A DNA stretch of 64,000 bases. Origin: Serpula lacrymans var. lacrymans S7.9 (Eukaryota > Basidiomycota > Agaricomycetes > Boletales > Serpulaceae). Below, piece by piece: positions 23,301 through 35,051 of this stretch. Numbering within the stretch: position 1 is the stretch's first letter; each line of letters begins with the position of its first letter. The position numbers were made by a program, and so were the translations under genes. The notes below the pieces were generated by a model that was not told the origin of the DNA, did no database searches, and was given only the letters and a program-made list of their open reading frames with translations. The DNA lies in contig NW_006763291.1 in the NCBI RefSeq assembly GCF_000218685.1, positions 1,077,789 through 1,141,788 of the forward strand, written 5' to 3'.

Positions 23301-26300
23301 GTTGGTATCTTATAGTTAACGATATCTATCATTTAGATATGTTCGCATGCTGAAGTCACCAGCCCTGTATGAAGTGGGTATCGATTATCAGGAAGACGAC
23401 TCTGGCCTCATCCAGAAGCGAGCGGATATTGTACATTCTGCTGCAGTTGCATTAGAGAAGTGTCATCTTATTAAATACGAGCGTGCGTCCGGCCGTTTCC
23501 AAAGCACCGAGTTGGGACGAATTGCTTCACATTATTATGTGACATACAATTCAATGGCTACGTATAATCAGCACCTCAGACCAACGATGTCATTATTGGA
23601 GCTTTTCAGAGTCTTTGCGTTATCAAACGAGTTCAAGCTTCTTCCAGTGAGTAGTATTCTGTTGACTGGTTATCTCTGCTGATTCTGGATCCGATATGTA
23701 GGTCCGTCAAGAGGCAAGTTTTCGTTCATACTTACGCTCACTTGCATAATCTGACTTCATTTGCAGGAGAAACTCGAACTTGGGAAACTTTTAGAACGTG
23801 TTCCCATTCCCGTTAAGGAAAGCGTGGAGGAACCGGCCGCTAAAATCAATGTTCTCCTTCAAGCATATATCTCACAGCTCAAGCTTGAGGGTGAGTACTA
23901 CGATCCGTTTCTGACCTTCATCTTAAACTGATTTCATGCTTTCAGGGTTCGCATTAGTCGCTGATATGGTTTATGTACAGCAATCTGCCGGACGGTAAGC
24001 ATATTCTTTCTCTGTCACTTAAGAGACACTTATTGTCCCTGAATAGTATTCTTCGGGCTATGTTTGAAATATGCCTCAAGCGTGGCTGGGCCGTTCCCGC
24101 TGGAGCATGTCTAGACCTTTGCAAGATGGTTGAAAAGCGAATGTGAGTGTTTTCGTTTTATACTCTAGATGTGATATAAACTCCGGTTTTCCAGGTGGCG
24201 TTCGATGACACCCCTCCGTCAGTTCAAGGGTGTACCGCAAGAAGTTATAAGAAAAGCGGAAGGAAAGCAATTCGTGAGTGTGTCTTAGCTAATTGGATTT
24301 GATTATGAGCTAATTACATATCAGCCATGGGAACGATATTTCGACCTGAATCCACCGGAGCTTGGAGAACTAATTGGTATACCCAATGCTGGTAGACTGG
24401 TCCATCGTTTAGTCCATAGCTTCCCCAAGTTACAGTGAGCATGACAATTAACCATCACTTGCTATTTCTGACTGCATTTTGGTTCAAGACTGCAAGCTCA
24501 GGTACAACCCATCACAAGATCTCTTTTGCGAATTGATCTATCTATAGTCCCCGATTTCCGTTGGGATGAGAAGATACATGGCACAGCAGAGACCTTCATA
24601 ATTATTGTGGAGGATGTTGACGGAGAAATCGTCCTGTTCCATGATTCATTCGTGCTTTTACAAAGATATGCGGAGCATGAACACAACGTTACGATCACTG
24701 TTCCTATGTTTGAGCCTGTCCCACCCAACTACTACATTTCCGTCATTTCTGATCGCTGGTTACATGCTGAAACACGCCTACCGATATCATTCAAGCACCT
24801 TATTCTCCCTGAAAAATTCCCTCCTCCCACGCCCCTTCTTGATCTACAGTCTCTTCCTCTGTCTGCTCTTCATAACAAGGACTTCGAGGCCATCTATTCA
24901 TCGACCATCCAAACGTTCAACAAAATTCAGACCCAAGTATTCCAAGCCCTCTACACTTCCGATGAGAACGTCTTCATTGGCGCTCCCACTGGTAGCGGGA
25001 AAACTATTTGTGCAGAGTTCGCTTTGCTGCGACTCTGGAGTAAGCGCGAGCAGCTTCGAGCCGTCTGTATCGAGCCATATCAAGAAATGGTAGATCAGCG
25101 TGTGGTGGAATGGCGTCGCAAGTTCAGCAAGTTACAAGGCGGCAAAGAAATCGTCAGTTTGACTGGAGAGACAAGCGCCGATCTTCGTTTGTTGGAAAAA
25201 GGTGATGTTATAATTTGCACCCCTTCCCAGGTGAGTTTATCTGGTTATTCCAAACCACGTGTTACAACTAAGTGTCGTACAGTGGGATGTTCTTTCCAGG
25301 CGATGGCGGCAACGCAAGAACGTTCAGAACATTGGATTGCTGATCGCCGACGAAGTTCAGCTTGTCGGAGGCGAAGTTGGTCCTACTTATGAAGTTGTCA
25401 TCTCTCGCACACGGTATGTGTCGGCACAAACAGAGATCAAGACTCGCATAGTCGCATGTAGTGTATCCCTTGCCAATGCACGAGACCTTGGTGAATGGAT
25501 GGGAGCACCCTCGCATGCTATCTTCAATTTCTCCCCTAGGTTTGTTTTTCTCAGCAGCTGGGCATGTATGGGCGCTGATGTGTTGTAATTGCAGTTCTCG
25601 GCCACTTGATATGGACATACATCTTCAAAGCTTTACAATTCCACACTTCCCTTCTTTGATGATTGCAATGTCTAAGCCTGCTTATCTTGCAATTGTCGAA
25701 TATGCACCCACCAAACCTGTCATAGTCTTTGTACCTTCAAGAAGACAATGTCGTCTTACTGTTGATGACATTTTGACGCACTGTGCTGCTGATGAGAAAG
25801 GCGACCGTTTCTTAAACATCGAAGAGGACGCCTTACAGCCACATCTTGATCATATCAGCGATTCTGGACTGGCTGAAACTTTGAAACATGGTGTTGGGTA
25901 CTATCACGAGGCGTTAGACAAACAGGACAAGCGTATTGTCGAACGTTTATTCCAATCGGGTGCTATACAAGTTCTAGTAGCGTCGAAGGTATGACATATT
26001 CATCTCCATCCTTTTCATGTCCTTATTGGTTGTCTACGATAGGACACTGCTTGGAGTCTCCCTGTCGCCAGTTACATGGTCATCATAATGGGCGTGCAGT
26101 ACTATGAAGGCAAAGAGCACCGTTACGCCGATTACCCTGTGATGGATGTGTTACAGATGATGGGTCGTGCTTGCCGACCAATGGAGGATGACCGCAGCCG
26201 ATGCGTGTTAATGTGTCAACAAACGCGAAAAGATTTTTACAAGAAATTCCTTGCGGAAGGTCTTCCCATTGAATCTCATCTTCCTACCCATTTGCTCCAT

Positions 26301-27812
26301 GACTACTTCTTAGCTGAAATAGCGGTCAAAACAATCGAGAACAAGCAAGATGCAATGGTGAGCTTATCTGAACACACTATTTACTTTGGATCACTGACAA
26401 GTGAGATATAGGATATTTTGACTTGGACATACTTCTACAGGCGCATGACTCAGAACCCAAATTACTACAACCTTCACAACGTTAGCCACCAACATTTGTC
26501 AGATCATTTGTCCGAGCTTGTTGAAACCACGCTGCAAGACCTCGTTAATTCCAAGTGTATATCCGTCGGTATGTGTTTAAAATATTCCCAGTCTCTACTA
26601 GTCCTTATTCGCTCCTCAGAGGATGAAATGGAGGTATCGGCTCTCAATCTTGGCATGATTGCGGCATACTACAATATTTCCTGTGAGTGGACTTCGTTCT
26701 CCTGTATGATACATCCACTGAAAAGCAAGAACAGATGTTACTGTTGAGGTGTATACACTGTCATTGAAAGAGCGAACAAAGATGAAAGGGCTACTGGAAG
26801 TTGTTTCCTCCTCCGCAGAGTTTGAGACGATACCTATTCGCCGTCACGAGGACGTCTTATTGCGCCGGATCTATGATCGCGTCCCTGTCAAGCTGGACCA
26901 AGCCGATTTCGAAGATCCTCACTTCAAGACGTTCCTCTTACTCCAGGCGCACTTTTCACGACTCCAGTTACCACCCGATTTGGTCGCAGACCAGTCTTTG
27001 GTGCTGGAGAAAGTATTAAACCTGCTTTCTGCTTGCGTTGATGTCATGTCATCGAATGCCTGGCTGAACGCTTTGGGCGCCATGGATCTATCTCAAATGT
27101 GTGTACAAGCAATGTGGGAGACAGATTCGCCGTTGAAACAAATCCCACACTTTGAGCCTGAGGTAAGCACGATCCCAAATCCTCACGTCACATTCTCTCC
27201 TGACGTTGCCTATAGGTAGTTAAACGTTGTAAGGATGAAGGCATTGAGTCTGTTTATGACGTTATGGAAATGGAAGATGATAAAAGAACGGCTCTTTTGC
27301 AGATGGATGCAAGGCAGATGTGGGTACTCCAGTCAGTTTTAGCATGACACAGTCTGATATTCTTTTGCAGGCGTGATGTGGCAACATTTGTCAATTCCTA
27401 CCCTACTCTTGACGTCTCATATGACCTCGCCAAGGGTGACTATACTGCTGGAGCTCCGATTCTCATTCAAGTAGCCCTCTCTCGAGATGCAGACGAGGAC
27501 GAGCCAGACGACGATCAGACAGTGATTGCGCCATTCTACCCACAAAAGAAAATGGCCAACTGGTGGCTTGTGGTGGGAGAGCCTAGCACTCGACAGCTGC
27601 TTGTTATCAAGCGTGTCACCGTGAACAAGAGTTTGTCGGTGAAGCTAGAGTTCACATTACCAAAGGGCCCGCACACTCTCAAGCTCTATGTCATCTGCGA
27701 CTCCTATGTGGGTGCCGATCATGATATCAATATAGATCCAATCGAGGTCGCAGAGGGCGAAGAAAGCGATAGTGATGAGGACATGGAGAGCGGTGATGAG
27801 ATGGAAGAGTGA
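20398..27812 (+). CDS. BRR2: Pre-mRNA-splicing helicase Brr2 (U5 snRNP 200 kDa)
   Basis: Ski2-like RNA helicase of the U5 snRNP that unwinds U4/U6 to activate the spliceosome. Start [16 protein letters not shown] is typical, with the PLUG/N-terminal region and an acidic stretch (residues about 215-260) before the first cassette. Cassette 1: [10 protein letters not shown] split by an intron at 21973-22031, [60 protein letters not shown], then a Sec63 unit. Cassette 2: [57 protein letters not shown], then a second Sec63 unit with a C-terminal FN3-like end ([32 protein letters not shown]) and an acidic tail. Cassette 2 has DEVQ rather than DEIH/DEVH; the C-terminal cassette is known to be catalytically weak and regulatory. 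About 15 introns, most in the 3' half; no frame breaks seen. Length is normal for the family. Confidence 0.95.
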
Positions 27813-28122
27813 TTGGGGATTTTGAACGATCGATGACACACTCAAAATGTATCTATAGAGGTCTTAAGTTGTCTTAAGCAGTATTGTCGTCTTATGCACT
27901 ATTGTAAACGTGTAATGCTTGGTGTAATGTTGTTTCTCGCTCAATTCGTTTTACAATCACATTTGATTTATTTCGCACCTGACATTGGACGAGGCTCTGA
28001 TTAGATTAGATTGTTATCCTGGTTACGTTGAGTGATCTAATCTTATCACGTACCGGAAATTTTGGCTGTTCCATTCTTTGTTCCACTTCCGAGTCTACCG
28101 CTTTGTTCACAGCTACTTTACA
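27813..28122. other. Intergenic, BRR2 3' region and DPH5 promoter
   Basis: 310 bases, T-rich. No gene or clear motif beyond AT-rich stretches. Confidence 0.4.
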
Positions 28123-29220
28123 ATGTTCTATGTGATCGGGCTTGGTCTCTGCGATGAAAAAGACATAACTGTCCGTGGCCTGGAAGCCATCAAGTCCTCC
28201 TCTCGTGTCTATCTTGAGGCTTACACTAGTATTCTGATGGTCGACAAATCTCGTCTTGTCAGTCCCACTTAATCTGCATAAATGTACAAGCCAATAACGC
28301 TATGCAACGATCCTGTCTGATAGGAGGCATTTTATGGAAAACCAGTCATTCTCGCGGATCGTGATATGGTAGAAACGCAGAGTGATGAGATCCTGACCGA
28401 TGCTGATAAAGAAGATGTATCTTTCCTCGTCGTTGGCGATCCATTCGGGTGAGTCCTAATGAATGACCTTGTCTTATATACATCTTTAACCCTCATCAAT
28501 TCAGAGCAACCACCCATACCGATCTTCTTCTCCGTGCCCGCTCCCTTTCTATTCCTACCCGTGTTATTCATAATGCATCAATACTGAATGCCGTTGGGGC
28601 AACTGGTCTCGCTCTCTACAGTTTTGGACAAGCTGTCTCTCTCGTGTTCTTTACAGAAACCTGGAAGCCAGACTCGTTCTACGATCGAATCAAGGAGAAT
28701 GTGCGGATGGGCTTGCACACACTGGTTCTACTTGATATCAAAGTCAAAGAGCAGAGTGAGGAGAATCTCGCAAGGTGAGATCGACACTATGCTCTCATTT
28801 TATGGCAGAGGTGATATAATGATATCCTTTAGAGGGAGGAAGATTTTTGAACCTCCACGGTATATGTCTGTCCCTCAAGCAATATCCCAGCTCCTAGAAA
28901 TTGAAGAGACTAGGAAAGAAAACGTACTCAATCCAGATTCAACGCTTGTCATTTCTCTTTCCCGCGTTGGCGGATTTCCTGAGGCCTCTTCTCCATCTGA
29001 CACAAACCAAAATTCAGGGGAACAGCGCATACATGCGGGGACACTTTCATCACTCTCCTCGCTTCCTCCATCTTCCTTTGGGGACCCTCTACACAGTCTT
29101 GTCATCGTTGGTCGAAGATTGCATACAATGGAGGTGGAGTATGCATCTGCGTTTGCAGCCGATCCTGCTAAGTGGAAAGAAGTTGCGATACAAGCTTATG
29201 GAGTTAGTGGACTGGATTGA
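28123..29220 (+). CDS. DPH5: Diphthine (methyl ester) synthase
   Basis: S-adenosylmethionine-dependent methyltransferase of diphthamide synthesis, which modifies a histidine of translation elongation factor 2 in the cytosol. Start ATG 28123 gives [19 protein letters not shown], the family N terminus; next exons give [37 protein letters not shown] (SAM-binding GDPFGATTHTD), [19 protein letters not shown] and [20 protein letters not shown]. The last exon ends [20 protein letters not shown] and a short tail. A Ser-rich insert of about 15 residues sits after SRVGG, where most homologues have a short loop; it could be translated or an unrecognised small intron. Three introns are certain; all junctions keep frame. 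It faces the alpha/beta hydrolase gene tail to tail, 222 bases apart. Confidence 0.93.
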
Positions 29221-29442
29221 GCTGGCAGATTGGGAGGGGGTCATGCGAGATGGTCTGGCCTAATCGGGATACAAAATCGACTTTGTCGAATCAGAGAAAA
29301 GGTAGCATGATATCGTTTTCCCCTGTATTTCAAAGGAAATATATTAATACGTGACCTACAGCGCCGTTTGGGTGATCTAATGCAAGAACTGCAAGAACTA
29401 CTCTTCCCCCAATGATCTGCGACTGATGACCACTGAAATAAT

Positions 29443-30426
29443 TTATGACATAATCCATTGAACAATTTCCTCCCCCCATTTCTCACCTCGACCTGAACTC
29501 AGTGCAAGTAAAGGACTAAGGTGATCGTGTCCTTTAAGGACGAAATGTTCAACAGTACCTCCCTTAGCTTTGAATGCTTCCAGGAACGTGTGATTAGTTC
29601 TTTTTATTATGCGAGGCTCACTCTCAGCCAGAATATTTCGCACAGGCGGTATCAAGAAAACGTGACAGCTGTCAGCGAAAGACAAAAGTCCAAGAGGTTG
29701 GTTTGACACAATCCTCGAAGCACCGTCGTAGTACTTCTCTGCTGCCGCTCGGAGTCTCGCACCTCGGCCGTTGGAAATCTCATAGGGCACACCCATGAGG
29801 ATGACGCCGAGTACCGCCTTCTCGAGCTTTGGGTGACAAAGCTTCGACATAAGAAACATAGAGACTACGTGAATGCCGCCTGCAGAGTGCCCCAATACGT
29901 AGAGACGATTGACATCACCCTCTTTGACATTCCCCATAACCCACAATAGCGCATCACGTACATCTTGTGAGCCGTCTGGAAAGACTGCACCAGGCACCAA
30001 GCGGTAGTCAGCTATGACCGTAAGGATCTCACGGCGGGCGAAAAATGCTCCAACGTTGTTGTAAACGAGATTCTGGGGATGTGAGCTGCGTGTACCGTCT
30101 GTGAACCCCCCTCCATAGAAGAATAGGAGTATTGGTGGTCTACTCAATGAGCTTAGAATAGAAGGATAGTAGATATCGAGCTGTTTGTAATCAGACACAG
30201 AGATATCATCTCTATCGAATACCTTTATGCTTACCTGTAGTGCATTCTCTAAGCTATACGTACAGGTTTTGCGTGCAATGGATTCGATCTTTGCTCGATT
30301 TTCCTCCAGAAGAGGATGTCCTAAGACATTATTCCATCATCTTATTAGTTCAACATGTCTCACTAATTAAACATTGTGTATGTACTCACCGGGGTCAATT
30401 ATTTCTTTAATTCGTAGTTCAGACAT
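29443..30426 (-). CDS. Alpha/beta hydrolase-fold esterase
   Basis: Likely carboxylesterase of the hormone-sensitive-lipase/kynurenine-formamidase type; substrate unknown. Exon 1 starts MSELRIKEIIDPG at 30426; exon 2 covers ENRAKIESIARKTCTYS; exon 3 begins LDIYYPSILSSLSRPPIL after an intron of 54 bases (gtaagc...acaaacag) that is also open in frame, so it could be missed. The oxyanion motif is FFYGGGFTDG, the nucleophile elbow GHSAGG (Ser), and the likely catalytic His is in FVLKGHDHLSP near the C terminus; an Asp/Glu acid lies between but I cannot fix which. No signal peptide, so probably cytosolic. About 290 residues, normal for the family. A mini-insertion lies about 160 bases upstream of its start codon. 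Confidence 0.82.
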
Positions 30427-30585
30427 AATGCTTGAACTTGACTGTTGAAACTACTGGTATACGTATAGGTGAATGTTCAACTTTTAACGCCCAAACGAAG
30501 TTCGAGTCACATTGATCGGTGACCCGGGAATAATGCGGATTTTCGATTTCGCAATCAAGTGCTGGTTAGATAGCTTGAAAAACAT

Positions 30586-30659
30586 CGTCAACCCTATTTG
30601 ATAGGAGGAACGACTGTCTTCCTCCTAAATGGTATGCCTAGGGGAGACTACGTCAACCC
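30586..30659. mobile_element. Mini-insertion A: 56-base hairpin element in a 9-base target duplication
   Basis: CGTCAACCC at 30586-30594 is repeated exactly at 30651-30659. The 56 bases between begin TATTTGATAGGAGG and end GGGGAGACTA. Inside is a perfect 8-base hairpin (AGGAGGAA 30603-30610, loop CGACTGTC, TTCCTCCT 30619-30626). It shares its core and end with element B at 41224-41301. No terminal inverted repeats and no coding capacity, so it is non-autonomous if mobile. Confidence 0.65.
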
Positions 30660-31449
30660 GTAATAAAAGTCTTTACTACAAATGAAAATTTACCAGTGCT
30701 TTTTATGGTGCTAAAAAATTCTGAACGTTTGAGTGATGGTGAAAGACGACGGGGAACTCGCACTTTGTTGTTCCTCGATATTCGCGGAGTCGAGGACATC
30801 GGCGGAGACTTACAGTGAAAACGACCATGACGTTTACCCATGTCAGTGAAATCCCGAATACAACGGCGAGCTTTAGAGATTCAGCGCTGTTCAAATTCCA
30901 ATGTTCTGCAAGCCCTACGATTACCACCATTAACGTCTATCGATACAAGTTCCAATACCGAGTTGGAAGTCCAGCTATTTTCAGTGAGCGAAAGACACCA
31001 GAAGGGAAAACATAGCTAGTAGGCATGAAGTAGCCGTTTATGCCGTTTAAAAATGACAGCGACAAGCGCCGTCTATCACGACACAAATGCACGGAGGCGA
31101 ACATTGTGAAAGCACACACTTGCGTCGTCCGTTCATAGCGCATTTTCATGTCGTGTTCATCGCAATCGGGTCTCTTAATCCACCGCGACAGTACAATTCT
31201 TGCCGGCCAGGGGACTTCTGAGAGGTCAGAAGCCCACAGCCTGTGCGGTCATTGGAACCCGACATGGCTAGCGAGGGTTATCCCCTGTCCCTGTGCAGGG
31301 GGGGGGCAAGGTACAGCTCCTCCAAACGTCTTCAAGGTGTTCCAAGGAAGGGGTTTGGTCTCCTTCACTATGTCTCTGCCGTAGGCGCGATGGGTGCCTA
31401 TGTCAATGCGGTTTTTCGACGGAAATGCTCTGGACCTGTTTAGTGTATG

Positions 31450-31457
31450 TATAAAAG
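31450..31457 (+). promoter_or_regulatory. TATA box of the small secreted protein gene
   Basis: TATAAAAG lies 72 bases before the ATG at 31530, with a pyrimidine-rich leader (catctttctcacctctttt) between. This fits a strongly expressed fungal gene. Confidence 0.65.
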
Positions 31458-31529
31458 GACTGCACGGAGTAGCGTATAAGGTCTTACTACAACTGCCTAC
31501 ACCCATCTTTCTCACCTCTTTTATCAAAT

Positions 31530-32091
31530 ATGAAGATTTCCTCTCTCTTCGCCGCAGGTGCACTCTACGCGGCCTCCGCATTCGCTCAGAGTGTTACAAT
31601 TGCTGCTCCACCAAACATGGCTACTGCTGCTGCAGGGTCTGACATCGTAGTCCAGGTTGATCGTCCCGTGAGCTCATTGATCATTTTTTTGGAGGAAGCC
31701 TTCCTGATACTCGTCACGCAGAACTTTACTAGCTCCGTCAACGAGGTTGCGGTCGTGATCGCGGTTTTCCCGTGCTTCGTAGAGGAGCCCGAATTCTGCC
31801 CAGCATTCCAAAGGGATGGTGTTGGTGCTATTCTCTACAGCGGCCCGTTCGATCCCTATGAACTCGTACCGAACCCTAACAACGAACCTCCTCAGGAGAG
31901 TTTCACTGTGAAAATACCACCTGGCACGAAGACGGGACCTGCGGTGTTGAGCCTTACGCACTGGTCATTCATTGGGGTAAGTCAACTTTGCCTTAATCTG
32001 GACGAATGATTGAGGAGTACTTACGATTTTCTAGGCTAACAATGAGTACTTCTTCGAGACGAAGAATATTACGTTGGTCATCACTGAATGA
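31530..32091 (+). CDS. Small secreted protein, KRE9/KNH-like basidiomycete family
   Basis: Probably an extracellular or wall-associated protein; molecular role unknown. A clear signal peptide (MKISSLFAAGALYAASAFAQ) precedes a mature domain starting SVTIAAPPNMATAAAGSDIV. Three exons: 31530-31667, 31722-31976 and 32035-32091. Removing the first intron joins VQVDRP to NFTSSVNEVAVVIAVF, the order I recall for this agaricomycete family; reading through it would add a hydrophobic stretch that does not fit. The mature part has two Cys (FPCFVEEPEFCPAF), an NFT glycosylation site and ends ETKNITLVITE. About 145 residues. The Ser/Thr-rich GPI-anchored KRE9-like label is from memory of related proteins and is tentative. 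The gene lies tail to tail with the DNA glycosylase gene. Confidence 0.8.
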
Positions 32092-32474
32092 TTTGCGGAG
32101 TAAGCGGGGCCAAATGGGATCAGGAGCAGCTGAGAATACTGGATGCTAAAAGAAAGTTGTAGCAGTATAAGTGATATAGCCACTTCCCTACGTACCTTGC
32201 GGGAAACTTTGAAATTCTAAGGTAGTCTAGAATATATGCGAGCCCTGTCCAATGATCGAAAACCACCCAGTCTGGCGGTGACATATCCCTCCATGACATC
32301 TTATCTGTAATGTCGAGGGTGTCCAACAGCCTGACTAATGAGTCATATCAGAGGAAATATATGACTACGTACGTAGAAAATATATCAGTACTGGTGATAT
32401 TGTAAGATAGCAGTCACTAACACGCGCCAGAATAAGATATGAATATTTCGAGCATATTCAAAACTTTAACAGTC
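32092..32474. other. Intergenic, convergent 3' regions
   Basis: 383 bases, AT-rich; no gene seen. Confidence 0.4.
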
Positions 32475-33927
32475 CTATGAGTAGATAGCGAGCATGTCAG
32501 ATGTATCAATGTCGGATTGTTTCATCTCTTTCAAATCCTTCAGAGTTTCAAAGAAAGTGATCTTGTCCGTTAACTTTCAAGTTTATTCGTTGTTAGCCCG
32601 AGTTATTGTGTTTGTGCGTAGAGTATCGAACTCACTTGGTACCGTACGACTCGTCCAGACGTGCTTGGAACAACGAACAATAGCGTCTCGGTTATAGCAT
32701 CAGTGCCAGAGACCAAGGCTGTACAAAGATCATAGGTATATGCAGAAGAGGTTGCAGAGATAAACTTACGTCTCGGATGCACATATTTATAGGGTTGTAG
32801 TCCTAAACTAGCTGGTTTTTTCCCTTTGACCTTGATACTCTTATTACCATCTGCCAGGGGAGAAGAAACCGTCTGTAACAGTCCTTCCCTGACAACTTCC
32901 CATATTCCCATGCCTACGAAGCAGACGAAGCGCGGACGGAATCGTGTTATTTTGGCTAGTAGAGTCGGTACAGACTTAATCATCTCATCCTTGGAGAGCT
33001 CCGATTGCTGTAGTGATGCGAAAATCAGTAACTTGAAAAACATGAGATGAAATAAAGATATAAATTTACCTCTGCTGAAGGGCGATCTACCAGGTTTGTC
33101 TGGTGGTGATCAATATAAACACATATTATGTTCGAAGAATCATTGCACTGACCAATCCAAGATTGAAATCATCAGGCAGCGTATAATCTTCCGATGGGTG
33201 GAGAAGTGTCGAGGTCAGTCCTTAGTGATATAAATCAGCAGATCTGGCGTGTGCATAAGAGTAAAAACAAACCGGAGCTATGTAAGCAGCGCCAAAAGTG
33301 GTTCGTGGGGTTATAGAAATGGTGACCATTCTCTGCAGACTTGTAGCCGGGGCTAGAATAACCGTTAGATACTTGATTTCCTGGGCATTGAAAAAACGGT
33401 TGCAATCAGGAAAAAGATAACCTTACTTTATTCCACAAAATATCACTGAACAATTCGTAAATAAGTCTGGTGCAGTTAGATTACATGAACTGTGAAAATG
33501 ACATACCGTCCAGTCCGTCTTTCAGATAATCTGAAAGCATGTGGAGGTGTGAATATAACTCTGGTGCGGCATATCCACGTTTCCGCTTCTTAGACCCACG
33601 AGCTACCTTCTTCTCTTCGACGTCTCCAGGTATACGCTTATTCAAACGTTTTTGAGGCTTGGGTTTGGAGTCACTGTCTGATTCAACAAAGTTATTGTTG
33701 CTTGTAGTGGCTACTACAGGATGACTGGTTGAAGATCGTCGAGACAAATTTAAGGTCTTTGAAGCATCGTCACTTTTGGGAGGCTTCGCGGAATATGCAT
33801 ATTGTTTGAGGGATGCGCGGAACTTCTCAGGTGAGGCTTCGAGTTCAACTTTAACAGTAGCCTTGTCGGTGAGGTCCTCAGAATTTGTCTCGCCATCAGA
33901 GCCATAACCGTTTTCGCTAGCAGACAT
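32475..33927 (-). CDS. G/T mismatch-specific thymine/uracil-DNA glycosylase (TDG/Mug family)
   Basis: Base-excision repair enzyme that removes T or U opposite G in nuclear DNA. The N terminus (MSASENGYGSDGETNSEDL) is charged and disordered with a Lys/Arg cluster (KKVARGSKKRKRG), a likely nuclear localisation signal. The catalytic domain is spread over small exons: LYSHLHMLSDYLKDGLD, DLFTNCSVIFCGI / NPGYKSAENGHHF (active-site GINPG), YNPTNHFWRCLHSSG, then TLPDDFNLGL / TNLVDRPSAE, SELSKDEMIKSVPTLLAK, FVCFVGMGIWEVV and FVVPSTSGRVVRYQ. It ends SDMLAIYS with TAG at 32475. The GINPG motif only appears intact if the acceptor ttattctag (just before CCCCGGC) is used; a nearer cag gives a false frameshift. 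Seven or eight introns; intact. Confidence 0.9.
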
Positions 33928-35051
33928 AGTTTACAACGAAAAATGCAGCTTGATAACGAGAACACAAGACTAGATAGTCGAGGATCCACGAACAACGAAG
34001 GTTACAGTGTGCATGAGCGTAAGGGGCTCGAAGCGGAGTTTGCGGCTATTCTGGCGGAGCGTAATTCAATGTTCAGCGACGCCATCTAGCGGATCACTCT
34101 AGAGGGGCTGGCACTGAGTACTGAATACTAAGTGCCCAACGCCCGTACATGCTATATTTGCGTGGTGGAAGCAGTTATTTGGAGATGGAGAGTTTCATAA
34201 TAGAAGGCAAGTGGCAGCTCGGGTCTGGCAGCGGTCTCTTTCTACTGTACTGACTAGAGGATTTCGACACGACTATAACTCCCAGATAGCTGACACCGTA
34301 GCAAAATATATGCAAGGAAATATCTTCTAGTCTTCCTTACAACTTAATAACTTATTACCTGCATTTACATCCCGGCTAATTGATCGAATGCCGTCTGTTG
34401 ACTCTTAAGTATTTCGAGTAGATTTTCAAGGTAGAGTTTGCGAATGAAAAGATGGATTAAGGTTGAGGCCGAATGTGAGTGCTGTATGTGTCTATGCCCA
34501 TCTAAACATTCACTCACAAGAGCGCTGATGTGGAATTCTCAAGGTTCACGATCTGGGCGTGCCAGAAAGGCATTTTGAGGTACCTACTCACTGTGGTCCA
34601 TGACATGTATGTGCGCCTTTTAAAATATTTTAGGTTTCACCACTCGCGGTTTCGTAGAGGAGGTACTTTTGTTCGGGGTTCGTGTAGGATGGGTCTTAGC
34701 TGGTAGACGTCGGGTGATGGAGGAAGGATGATCGAGGGACCAGCAGATGAAAAGAAAGAAGGGAAGGTGGAAATGAGAAAAAAAAGGGATGATGACGGGA
34801 GGAAGGCTGGTTGAGGCATTTTCCCTTTGAATTCTTTTTTTGCTGTGTATTCATCATGTCTGGTTGTACGTCTGTCGGCTGCTGCTTTGTATTCTAAATT
34901 GAAAAACCTCGAGGGTCATTCATGGTTTAAAGACATTGCGATTTATGATTGCTTTCACATCGAAGCCACTTACTAGGCAATTACGCTTCAGTATTGAGAA
35001 CCAATGCGTTATATAGACACTCAGGCCTCAGGGGCTGTGTAGTGAATACAT
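33928..35051. other. Intergenic interval
   Basis: 1.1 kb between two minus-strand genes. A 60-codon ATG-started frame (34637-34819, minus) is Ser/Pro/Phe-rich and not convincing. Otherwise I see nothing. Confidence 0.4.

Larger units (their letters stand above)
30427..31529. other. Intergenic interval with a mini-insertion and a TATA box
   Basis: About 1.1 kb between divergent genes. Holds the short insertion described at 30586-30659 and the TATA box at 31450-31457. Several 60-80 codon frames here have no support. Confidence 0.5.

Noticed and set aside
25340..25390. DEVQ instead of DEIH/DEVH in the second Brr2 cassette
   Set aside because: The C-terminal cassette of Brr2 is known to be degenerate and regulatory, so this is normal for the family.
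33270..33440. Apparent frameshift in the TDG active-site motif (GINPG)
   Set aside because: Using the acceptor ttattctag, with branch-like ctaac before it, restores NPGYKSAENGHHF in frame. The nearer cag acceptor is a decoy.
34637..34819. 60-codon ATG-started ORF on the minus strand
   Set aside because: Low-complexity Ser/Pro/Phe composition over a pyrimidine-rich stretch, with no splice or promoter support.
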